Positions 8,534-15,754 of a DNA stretch of 64,000 bases are shown here, piece after piece (position 1 is the first letter of the stretch; the number at the start of each line of letters is the position of its first letter). The DNA is taken from assembly GCA_963740835.1 (NCBI GenBank), contig CAVUFH010000001.1, forward strand, positions 186,001 to 250,000, in the 5' to 3' direction. The notes beneath the pieces were generated by a model that was not told the origin of the DNA, searched no databases, and saw only the letters and a list, made by a program, of their open reading frames with translations. Source of the stretch: CAVUFH01 sp963740835. Lineage in GTDB: Bacteria > Actinomycetota > Acidimicrobiia > IMCC26256 > PALSA-610. The translations under genes and the position numbers were made by a program.

Positions 8534-9646
8534 ATGCTGGAGTTCGACCCGCTCGACGAGTATCCGATCCATCAGGTCCCGCTGCCGATGCGGTACGTCG
8601 GGCCGAGTGACCGCAACTTCTACGACCGTTGCATCTATCAAGGCGTCGACCACGAAGGCGACGCCTTCTTCATCACCGGGCTCGGCGTGTACCCGAACCT
8701 CGGTGTGATCGACGCGTACGCGACGGTGCGGCGCGGCGATCGGCAGTGGGCGGTGCGCGCATCCGGGTCCCGCCCCGACGACAAGCTGCAGCAGGCGGTC
8801 GGGCCGTACCGCATCGAGGTCATCGAGCCGTACCACGACATCCGTGTCGTGTGCGACGCCGACGAACACGGCATCGGGTTCGACCTGCACTATGCATCGG
8901 AGTACGGCCCGATCTCCGAGCCCGCGCACATCCGCCGCATGGGCGACCGCATCCTTCTCGACGCGTCGCGCTTCGCCGGCGTCGGCACGTGGTCGGGCGA
9001 GCTGCGCGTCGACGGCGAGACGATCGCGGTCACACCGGAACGCTTCACCGCGACCCGCGACCGGTCATGGGGCATCCGCCCAGTGGGCGAGGCCGAGCCG
9101 CCCGGCCGCCCACGCGAGTTCGACGGCATGTGGTGGAACTGGATCCCGTTGCGCTTCGACGACTTCATGCTGCACGTCATCCTCGAAGAGGATCCGAGCG
9201 GTCTCCGCAACACGAACTTCGCGGTGCGCTGCTGGCCCGCGTCGACGGGGAAGGCACCCGAGCAACTCGGCTGGCCGCTTCCCGAGATCACCTACAAGTC
9301 GGGCACACGCTGGCCGACCGGCGCGGCGATGGAGCTCGTCGGGCGCGACGGCAAGACGCACACACTCGAGATCGAACCGCTCGTCGGCATCCCCCTCAAC
9401 GTCGGTTGCGGATACGGCGCCGACCCAGACTGGACGCACGGCGTCTGGAAGGGCGACGACTGGCTCGAAGGTTCGGTCTACGACTACAGCGATCCGGCCG
9501 TGTCCGGTCGGGGCGCGTTCTCGATCGTCGACCACATCGCGCGCGCCACGTTCGACGGACAGGTCGGCTGGGGCATCTTCGAGCACGGCAACATCGGCAA
9601 GCACGAACCGTCCGGCTTCACCGACATGATGGAGGTCGCGCCCTGA
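8534..9646 (+). CDS. Conserved hypothetical protein, possible CrtC/lipocalin-like beta protein
   Basis: 370 residues from ATG 8534, preceded by CGGAGGA at 8524-8530. There is no signal peptide or transmembrane segment. The sequence is rich in aromatic residues and beta-type alternation, with ATRDRSWGIRPVGEAEPPG and FDGMWWNWIPLRFDDFMLHV in the middle. I associate such W-G-x-R plus aromatic patterns with the hydroxyneurosporene-synthase (CrtC)/AttH-like families of unknown function (DUF7064/7065 type), but this is a recollection, not a proof. The gene lies next to catabolic flavoprotein and hydrolase genes. The product may bind or modify a lipid or terpenoid. Confidence 0.7.
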   Translation: MLEFDPLDEYPIHQVPLPMRYVGPSDRNFYDRCIYQGVDHEGDAFFITGLGVYPNLGVIDAYATVRRGDRQWAVRASGSRPDDKLQQAVGPYRIEVIEPYHDIRVVCDADEHGIGFDLHYASEYGPISEPAHIRRMGDRILLDASRFAGVGTWSGELRVDGETIAVTPERFTATRDRSWGIRPVGEAEPPGRPREFDGMWWNWIPLRFDDFMLHVILEEDPSGLRNTNFAVRCWPASTGKAPEQLGWPLPEITYKSGTRWPTGAAMELVGRDGKTHTLEIEPLVGIPLNVGCGYGADPDWTHGVWKGDDWLEGSVYDYSDPAVSGRGAFSIVDHIARATFDGQVGWGIFEHGNIGKHEPSGFTDMMEVAP

Positions 9647-9652
9647 AGCGAA

Positions 9653-10678
9653 TCAGGACGCGACGCCTGTCGGCGTGAGGTCCATCGCGTCAGCGACGAG
9701 TGCGTAGGAGCGCCGACGCTCGGCGTGGCCGTGCACGACAGTCGTCAGCATGAGCTCGTTCGCTCCGGTGCGGGCCGCGAGCTCGTGCAGCTGCTCCCGT
9801 ACCACGTCCGGCGTCCCGACGACGTGCGAGGCGGTCCACCCCCGCACGACCTGCCGCTCGGCGGGCGTGTACGTGTACTCGGCCGCTGCCTCCGGCGTCG
9901 GGTAGGGCGCGGGGCGGCCGCTGCGCAACCGGACGATCGCGAGCGCGTTCGGTGCCGAGAGCCAGCGCGCCTCTTCGTCGGTGGGCGCGCACACCACGGA
10001 CACGCCGATGAGCGCGTAGGGCGCGTCGAGCACGGCCGACGGGCGGAAGCTACGGCGGTAGATCTCGAGCGCGGGCTCGGTGTTCGCGGCTGCGAAGTGG
10101 TGCGCGAACGAGAACGGCAGACCGAGCAACCCCGCGAGCCGGGCGCTGTAGTCGCTCGAGCCGAGCAGCCAGATCGCGGGGCGGTATCCGAGCCCGGGAA
10201 CGGCTCGGATGTTGCGGTACGGGTGGTCGTCGGCGAACGAACCGTCGAAATAGCCGATGAGTTGACCGAACTGCTCCGGGAAGTCGTCCGCCATCGTCAG
10301 GGGCGCGCGCCGGAGCGCCTGCGCGGTGAGCGGATCGGTGCCGGGCGCGCGCCCGATACCAAGATCGATGCGGCCGGGATGCAAGGCCTCGAGCGTCCCG
10401 AACTGCTCGGCAACGACGAGCGGCGAGTGGTTGGGAAGCATCACGCCACCCGAACCGACGCGGATCTTGGAGGTCGCAGCCGCGACATGGGCGATCATGA
10501 CCGCGGGGGCGGAGCTCGCGATGCCCGGCATATTGTGATGCTCGGCGAGCCAGTACCGCTCGTATCCGAGCTGTTCGACGTGCGCCGCAAGGTCGATCGT
10601 GTTCCGCAACGCGTCGGCGGGTGTCGAACCCTGGACGACGGGTGCGAGATCCAGCACGGAGAGGGTCGGTTCGCTCAC
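9653..10678 (-). CDS. LLM-class flavin-dependent oxidoreductase
   Basis: A 341-residue luciferase-like TIM barrel. YERYWLAEHHNMPGIASSAP (N-terminal flavin/substrate loop), VGSGGVMLPNHSPLVVAEQF and HPGRIDLGIGRAPGTDP are diagnostic of the MsnO8-type LLM subfamily, which uses reduced FMN/F420-type cofactors. GTG at 10678 is the only plausible start before SEPTLSVLDLAPV. The end is only 7 bases from the convergent CrtC-like gene. The substrate is unknown. Confidence 0.92.
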   Translation of the reverse strand: MSEPTLSVLDLAPVVQGSTPADALRNTIDLAAHVEQLGYERYWLAEHHNMPGIASSAPAVMIAHVAAATSKIRVGSGGVMLPNHSPLVVAEQFGTLEALHPGRIDLGIGRAPGTDPLTAQALRRAPLTMADDFPEQFGQLIGYFDGSFADDHPYRNIRAVPGLGYRPAIWLLGSSDYSARLAGLLGLPFSFAHHFAAANTEPALEIYRRSFRPSAVLDAPYALIGVSVVCAPTDEEARWLSAPNALAIVRLRSGRPAPYPTPEAAAEYTYTPAERQVVRGWTASHVVGTPDVVREQLHELAARTGANELMLTTVVHGHAERRRSYALVADAMDLTPTGVAS

Positions 10679-10796
10679 GGGATGCGCAACGTAGTCGGCC
10701 CGCCAGATGTTCCGACCACACGTACGCCCAGATCGTCGGCGAGGTCCCGACGGCGCCTGCCTACGAGGTCGGCGAAGTGCACGACTGACGCGCGCG

Positions 10797-11103
10797 TCAT
10801 CCACGCGCGGCACAGTCGACGCACAGCTGTGTGGTCGGGCGCGCGCCCAGCCGAGGATCGCCGATCGGTCCGGCACACTCGCGCGCAGACGCCGTAAGTC
10901 CCTCCCGCGACCCGTTTCCCGGCGGCATCGAGCTCGGCAAGGTCGGCACGCGCTTGGTTCAACAGCGCGCGCACCTGTGCGCGCTCGAACCCGATGGTCG
11001 AGCCTTCGGGATCGTGCTCGTCGTCGAGATTGGCCGACTCCGACGCGGCGACGACCGCATCGAAGTCGCGCTCGAGATCGGCGATACGCTTCTCGACGCG
11101 CAC
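10797..11103 (-). CDS. TraR/DksA-type zinc-finger protein, frameshifted
   Basis: The helical N-terminal part (EKRIADLERDFDAVV through RADLAELDAAGKRVAGGTYG) continues in frame into nonsense. After moving one base near 10880, the sequence reads CAGPIGDPRLGARPTTQLCV and DCAARG, then stops at TGA 10799-10797. That restores the C-x-x-C ... C-x-x-C zinc finger of DksA/TraR-like proteins. As written, the uncorrected frame runs on to 10675 and overlaps the flavin oxidoreductase. Such small proteins bind RNA polymerase or act as stress regulators. One extra base is the simplest explanation. The start is GTG 11103. Confidence 0.8.
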
Positions 11104-11140
11104 GCGCTGGGCCGCGAGCCGTGCGTGCGCCCGAGCGGCT

Positions 11141-11629
11141 TCAGGGCCCCGTGGTTCCGTCGATCGTCTCCCGGATCAGATCGGCATGGCCCGCGTGCCG
11201 GGCGGTCTCTTCGATCATGTGCAACAGGACCCAGCGTGCGTTCAATCCGACATCGGGCGGGAATCCGGGTTGATCGCCCGAAGTCACCGTTGCAGTAATC
11301 GCTCGGGATTCGGCAACGATGCTGTCGTACAACGCCAGTATCGACTCGACCGTGTCGCCGGGATCCACGCGCAACTCTTCCTGCGGATCTTCCGGCGGCC
11401 AGAGACCAGGGAGGTCGCGGCCGGCGACCACGAGCTGGAACCAGCGCCGCTCGCAGTACGCGAGATGCTTGACGATCGTCAGCAGCGAGAGCGAGCTGAC
11501 GGTCGGCGTGCGCACGGCGTCCGCGTCGGAGATGCCGTCGAGCTTGCGCGCCACTGCGGCGCGTTGCTCGTCGAGGAACATCGACAATCCTGCGAGCTCG
11601 GACTCGGGTCCTTCGAACGCGACCGGCAT
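11141..11629 (-). CDS. DinB family protein (DUF664)
   Basis: 162 residues with the DinB/DUF664 layout: LTIVKHLAYCERRWFQLVV near residue 50 gives the first metal His, and HMIEETARHAGHADLIRE near the C-terminus the other metal His residues. The fold is a four-helix bundle with a metal site; many members are thiol-dependent enzymes of unknown reaction. It sits 37 bases upstream of the DksA-like gene and 22 bases downstream of the acetyltransferase gene on the same strand, so co-transcription is likely. Confidence 0.9.
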   Translation of the reverse strand: MPVAFEGPESELAGLSMFLDEQRAAVARKLDGISDADAVRTPTVSSLSLLTIVKHLAYCERRWFQLVVAGRDLPGLWPPEDPQEELRVDPGDTVESILALYDSIVAESRAITATVTSGDQPGFPPDVGLNARWVLLHMIEETARHAGHADLIRETIDGTTGP

Positions 11630-11650
11630 CCGCTCACCGTATCCAGGTGC

Positions 11651-11956
11651 TCAGAGCCCGAACTCGGCTCGATCCGATTCGGGCACGAGGTCTTGATACT
11701 CAACGTTGTCCTGGATGTACTGCCGAACGAGCGGGCAGACCGGGCGTACCGCGAACCCCCGCGCCCGCACGTCGTCGAGCGCGGACCGTACGAGTTCGCT
11801 CGCGAGCCCGTGACCCCGGAACCGTTCGTCCACCTCGGTGTGGATGAGCACTCTCACGTCACCGTTCTGGTGGTAGTCGGTGAACCCGGCGAGCTCACCG
11901 TCGAGGCGGATCTCGTAACGGCGCAGGTCCTTGTTGTCCGTCACAGCCGTCGCCAC
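11651..11956 (-). CDS. Small GNAT-type N-acetyltransferase
   Basis: A 101-residue protein of the short GNAT class (YjdJ/GNAT_acetyltr_CG type). The acetyl-CoA pyrophosphate loop reads RFRGHGLASELVRSAL, after RVLIHTEVDE. The C-terminus PLVRQYIQDNVEYQDLV matches the family end. It overlaps the 3' end of the upstream kinase reading frame by 16 bases as written, but not if that gene ends at 12005. Confidence 0.88.
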   Translation of the reverse strand: MATAVTDNKDLRRYEIRLDGELAGFTDYHQNGDVRVLIHTEVDERFRGHGLASELVRSALDDVRARGFAVRPVCPLVRQYIQDNVEYQDLVPESDRAEFGL

Positions 11957-12528
11957 GCCCTTCGGTGTACCCGTCGGCCGCCCGCTTCCAACCAGTTGGC
12001 GCGGTTACGCGCGGAGGAAGGAGGTGATCGGCGGGGGGATCGGAGCTGGACGAAGTGCAGGTGCGCGTTGGCCGGGTCGCGGCGGGCGGCTTCGTAGCGG
12101 TCGTGGTACTTGCCGTGCTGGGTCCAGGACCAGACGATCACCGACTCGTCCTTGTCGAGGGTGAAGATGTTGCGCCAGCGCTCCCGGTTGCCGTTCCAGA
12201 GCTCGCGGCGCCGAACGACGCGGCCGAGCGTGCGGGTCGTCACCCGCTTCATCACGAGCCAGCGCGGGAGGTCGAGCCACAACACCGTGTCCGCACGCGC
12301 CCACACGATGTCGCGCACCGCTGAGTAGTTCCCGTCGATGACCCAGGTTTCGCCTTCGGTCAGCGCGGTGACCTGGCGGCGGAATTCATCGACCGCCAAC
12401 GGCGTCCAGTCGGGTTGGTGGTTGACGGCATCCAGCTCGGTGAAGGGCGCGTCGAGCCGTGCTGCGAGTCGCGCGGCAACGGTGGACTTGCCCGATCCCG
12501 AGTTGCCGACGACCGAGACGCGCTGCAT
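11941..12528 (-). CDS. P-loop adenylate-kinase-like protein, C-terminus probably shifted
   Basis: VSVVGNSGSGKSTVAARLA at the N-terminus is a Walker A motif, and WVIDGNYSAVRDIVWARADT with LWLDLPRWLVMKRV is typical of small AAA/adenylate-kinase-like (topology modulation FlaR-type) proteins. After LHFVQLRS the frame becomes arginine/proline-rich. In the alternative frame it ends cleanly as ITSFLRA at TAA 12007-12005. The change falls at a run of six C/G bases (about 12033-12038), so one missing base is likely and the true gene is probably 12005-12528. It starts 6 bases after the redoxin gene. Confidence 0.85.
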   Translation of the reverse strand: MQRVSVVGNSGSGKSTVAARLAARLDAPFTELDAVNHQPDWTPLAVDEFRRQVTALTEGETWVIDGNYSAVRDIVWARADTVLWLDLPRWLVMKRVTTRTLGRVVRRRELWNGNRERWRNIFTLDKDESVIVWSWTQHGKYHDRYEAARRDPANAHLHFVQLRSPRRSPPSSARNRANWLEAGGRRVHRRAWRRL

Positions 12529-12534
12529 CGCGCG

Positions 12535-13605
12535 TCAGGGGACGATCGGCGGGTAGTAGTTCTCGGCGCCGATCTTCTTGATGTCCTCGAACCACGAGCC
12601 GTCGTAGACGTCGGTCTGGCCTTGGCGGACGGGATCCTCGAAGTTCCACGCCTGGCGCTTGTACGTCCAGTTGTCGGAGTGCAGGCGGTGCGCGACCCGC
12701 CAGTGCGGGATCGCGGCGTCGTGGTCGCCGTTTCGGTGCAGGTACTGGCCGAGCTCGAACTCGGCCGCCGCGGTTGCCTCATCCGTCGAGCGGGGGTGCG
12801 AACGCCGGATGACCTCATCGGATGCGAGCGCGTACGGGCTCTCCGCACCGCGCTCGACCCAGTCGCGCAGCATGGCAACCGTGCGGTCGGGATCGCTCTT
12901 GATCTTGCGCGCTTCGATGAGCATCTCGGCGACGTCCGGCGGCACGGTCGAGAGGTCGATCTTGCGGAACGAGTCATTGATCGGGTTCCGACCGGGGTGC
13001 GTCGGTTCCGCGGGTCGCACGATCACGCCCTTTTCGTCGATCCAGACGCCGTTGGGCACGTTCACGATGCCGAACAACTCATCGACGACGTGCGCGGAGT
13101 CGATGAGCGACGGATGCTGCGCGCCGGCTTGCTCGATGAACGGGCGGGCGGCTTCAGGGTCGACGTCGAGCGCGACCGTCACGATCTCGAGGCCGCCCGA
13201 GTGCAGTTCGGTGCGCAGTTCCTGCCACACGGGCAGGTCGAAGCGACACCCTCACCACGACGCCCACGCAACGAGCAGCACCTTCTGTCCGAGCAGCGAC
13301 GAAAGACGGAACGGGTTGCCGTCGGCATCGGGCAGCTCGAGGTCGGGCGCGACGGCCGTGGTCAGCGCGCGGCCGGTGACGGCGGTCTCCGGACCGAGCG
13401 ACCAGAGATGGTGCGGTTCGTCCGCGACGAGCGGCATGCCGAGGCGCTCGGCGATGACGCGGACGTCCAGGTGACGGCCGGCCACGTGTGCCCGCTCGGG
13501 CAGCGGCACGCAGATCTCGGCCTTGCACGCACCCTCGGGTTTGATCGTCCAACCGGTACGGGCCGCGAACGCGCCGGCGTCGACGGTGAGATCTTCGAGG
13601 ATCAC
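12535..13605 (-). CDS. Thioredoxin-like (TlpA/ResA-type) redoxin; candidate selenoprotein, in-frame TGA
   Basis: One frame runs from GTG 13605 to the stop at 12535, 356 residues, interrupted once by TGA at 13254-13252 (residue 118). The flanks read LLGQKVLLVAWASW, then TGA, then GCRFDLPVWQELR. Redoxins of this shape have WASWC at exactly this position, so TGA replaces the first redox Cys and would give a Sec-Gly-Cys motif. Downstream follow the redoxin core (GLEIVTVALDVD, LFGIVNVPNGVWIDEKGVIV) and a helical C-terminal region. A strong hairpin lies just after the TGA. The start overlaps the phytanoyl-CoA dioxygenase stop (GTGA). Alternatives are a nonsense mutation or a substitution error. No selA/selB/selC lies in the window. 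Confidence 0.75.
13210..13250 (-). promoter_or_regulatory. SECIS-like hairpin downstream of in-frame TGA
   Basis: Starting two bases after the TGA of the redoxin gene, the mRNA can fold into one hairpin. The outer stem is GGUG/CACC (13250-13247 with 13213-13210), followed by a bulged U. Next come CGC/GCG (13245-13243 with 13216-13214), an internal loop, and a six-pair inner stem CCUGCC/GGCAGG (13237-13232 with 13226-13221). The apical loop is CGUGU. The loop begins 21 nt after the UGA and has G as its second base, which fits the general bacterial SECIS model (apical loop roughly 16-37 nt downstream, G among the first two loop bases). Folding energy was not computed. Confidence 0.6.
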
Positions 13606-14489
13606 CGCGCGACCTCAGGCGCCCCGGCCGGAGGGGGCGCCGGCGGTGCCGCCGCGAACTGCGGTGGCGCGTCTGCGTAGCCATGCAGCGCTTCGATCGG
13701 ATCGCGCAGGTCGCCGAAGTAGCCGAGCGCATACGCGCCGCGCTGGTAGCCGACCAGCCGGGCGAGATCGACGGGCAGCGTGCGCGCGACATCGGGCGGG
13801 CACGCGAGATACTGGTTCTCCTCCTGCCGCAACCACGACAACGTGTAGCCGACGTTGATGCCGCGCCGCGACACCTGGGACGTGTTGGCCCCGCCGCCGT
13901 GGTACAGGGAGCCGACGTAGAGGAGCACCGACCCGCGCGGCATCTCGGCCGCAACCGTCTCGTCCGGTTCGGGCCGCAACCGGTCGGCCCACGCGTTGCT
14001 CCCCGGGATGACGCGCGTCGCGCCGTTGGCATCGGTGAAATCGGTCATCGCCCACATCGTGTGGCACTCGACCTCGTACCCGGCGGGGAACGGGAAGAAA
14101 TCGAACGCCCACTGGTCGCGGTGGATCATCTGCGCAGGTTCGCCCGGCCCGATGTCGATCACCTGCGTGAGGTGCAGCTGGTAGCTCGTCGCGTGGTCAC
14201 CGAGGACGCGGTCGAGCACCGCGAGCACGAGCGGGTGTGCGGCCAGCTCGCGAAACGCGGGCGAGCGCGCGATGAGCGCGCCGGTGCGGCGCGTGTTGCG
14301 ACCCGCGAACTCGTCGCCGCCGGAGTCGGTCGCCTGTACGTGCGGGTCGAGCTCGGCGTCGATCTCATCGACTCGCGCTGCGGGTACCAGCCGCTCCACG
14401 ATCACGCAGCCCGCGGTGCGGATGCACTCCACGATCTCGTCGACGGACGCGTCGGCACCGACGCGAGGAACGGTGAGCGCATCAACCAT
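13602..14489 (-). CDS. Phytanoyl-CoA dioxygenase (PhyH) family protein
   Basis: About 295 residues, an Fe(II)/2-oxoglutarate-dependent oxygenase. AQMIHRDQWAFDFFPFP gives the iron H-x-D, YVGSLYHGGGANTSQVSRRG the distal His and the 2-oxoglutarate Arg, and GATRVIPGSNAWADR is typical of the family. The fold is a double-stranded beta helix acting in the cytoplasm on a lipid, terpenoid or small-molecule side chain. ATG at 14489 is chosen over an upstream in-frame start at 14516 because MVDALTVPRVG fits family N-termini. The stop overlaps the redoxin start by 4 bases, so the two proteins are translated together. Confidence 0.93.
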   Translation of the reverse strand: MVDALTVPRVGADASVDEIVECIRTAGCVIVERLVPAARVDEIDAELDPHVQATDSGGDEFAGRNTRRTGALIARSPAFRELAAHPLVLAVLDRVLGDHATSYQLHLTQVIDIGPGEPAQMIHRDQWAFDFFPFPAGYEVECHTMWAMTDFTDANGATRVIPGSNAWADRLRPEPDETVAAEMPRGSVLLYVGSLYHGGGANTSQVSRRGINVGYTLSWLRQEENQYLACPPDVARTLPVDLARLVGYQRGAYALGYFGDLRDPIEALHGYADAPPQFAAAPPAPPPAGAPEVAR

Positions 14490-14614
14490 GGCCCCAGTCT
14501 GCCAAGCGGCGCGCAAGGCGCGCGTTCAGACCGCTACTGCGGCGCGACTCGTGCACCACAGGCGGTTCACCGGCATCGCGAGAAGCGGGATCGCGCCCCT
14601 GCCGGCGTCCGGTG

Positions 14615-15580
14615 TCAACGAGGCGGCGTAACCGTGCCGTCCGGGCGGCAGAACAAGAGTTGCGCCTCGGTCGGCCAGCGGACGTGCGAGGCCCAGCCCG
14701 CGCGTTCGAACAGGCGGATCAGCGCGGCGGACGGGTCGTACTGGTGACGCAATGCACCGTGGCGCGCCGACGCCGGGTGCGCGTGGTGGAAGTTGTGCCA
14801 CGCCTCGCCGAAGGAGATGATCCCGAGCGGCGCGAAGTTGGTGCTGTGGTCCTTCTGGGTGGCGGGCTGCCGGCCGAACATGTGGCAGATCGAGTTGACG
14901 CTCCACGTCACGTGGTGCAACAGCACCATGCGCGCCAGACCGGCCCACAACAGCGCGGTGAGCGCGCCGCCGATCGCACCGGACAGCGTCCATCCGAGGA
15001 AGAACGGTACCGCGAGCGAGAACACCGCGAACACGGGGAACAACCGGCTGATGATCCGCGTGTCGGCGTCTTCGAGCAGTTCCGGTGCGTACCGCGCGGC
15101 CGACGTGACGTCACCCTTGAACAGCCATCCGACGTGTGCGTGCGCGAAGCCGCGCAACTGGCCGACGACTCCCGCACCGTGCAAGTGGGGCGAGTGGGGA
15201 TCGCCGGGCTTGTCACTGAAGACGTGATGCCGGCGATGATTCGCGACCCACCCCGCGAGTGACCCTTCGACCGCGAGTGATCCGGCCGACGCGAGCACGA
15301 TGCGCAACCAACGCGACGCTCGGAAGCTGCGGTGCGTGAACAGCCGGTGATAGCCGACCGTCACGCCGAAGCCACTGACGAGATAGAAGGCGACCGCGAT
15401 GATCACGTCGCGCGGGTGCACCGCGTGGCCCCAGAGCAGCGGGATCGCGATCGCCAGCGCCACCACGGGTCCAACCACGAGGAGTGCGGTGACGACCCGG
15501 CCCAGCAGCACGCTCGCCGCCCTCGGCGGCGGCTCCGGGACGCGTTCGGGCAAAGAAGGGGCATCGAGCAATGCGGCCAT
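14615..15580 (-). CDS. Acyl-CoA delta-9-type fatty acid desaturase
   Basis: A 321-residue integral membrane desaturase with the three histidine boxes HRLFTH (near residue 78), HRRHH (near 115) and HNFHH (near 264). Hydrophobic segments VVTALLVVGPVVALAIAIPL and LFPVFAVFSLAVPFFLG lie between them. It inserts a cis double bond in an acyl chain using a di-iron centre and an electron donor. ATG 15580 has GGGATGGCC upstream. A second desaturase lies at 56005. The 174 bases upstream, to the next gene, show no clear gene or operator. Confidence 0.94.
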   Translation of the reverse strand: MAALLDAPSLPERVPEPPPRAASVLLGRVVTALLVVGPVVALAIAIPLLWGHAVHPRDVIIAVAFYLVSGFGVTVGYHRLFTHRSFRASRWLRIVLASAGSLAVEGSLAGWVANHRRHHVFSDKPGDPHSPHLHGAGVVGQLRGFAHAHVGWLFKGDVTSAARYAPELLEDADTRIISRLFPVFAVFSLAVPFFLGWTLSGAIGGALTALLWAGLARMVLLHHVTWSVNSICHMFGRQPATQKDHSTNFAPLGIISFGEAWHNFHHAHPASARHGALRHQYDPSAALIRLFERAGWASHVRWPTEAQLLFCRPDGTVTPPR

Positions 15581-15754
15581 TGGCCATCCCTTGCTCGCAC
15601 AGCAAGTGTGCGGTAGTCGCGGATCCGACCGACCCGGCGCTACGGGGAGGGGCGCATGCCGCCAACGCGGCGGCAGTTCCAGGTTATGCCACGCCGGGGC
15701 CAGAACCTCCGCATCAGTGCCGGCGCCCCTCAGCGGCCGTTCAGCTCAGCGCGG

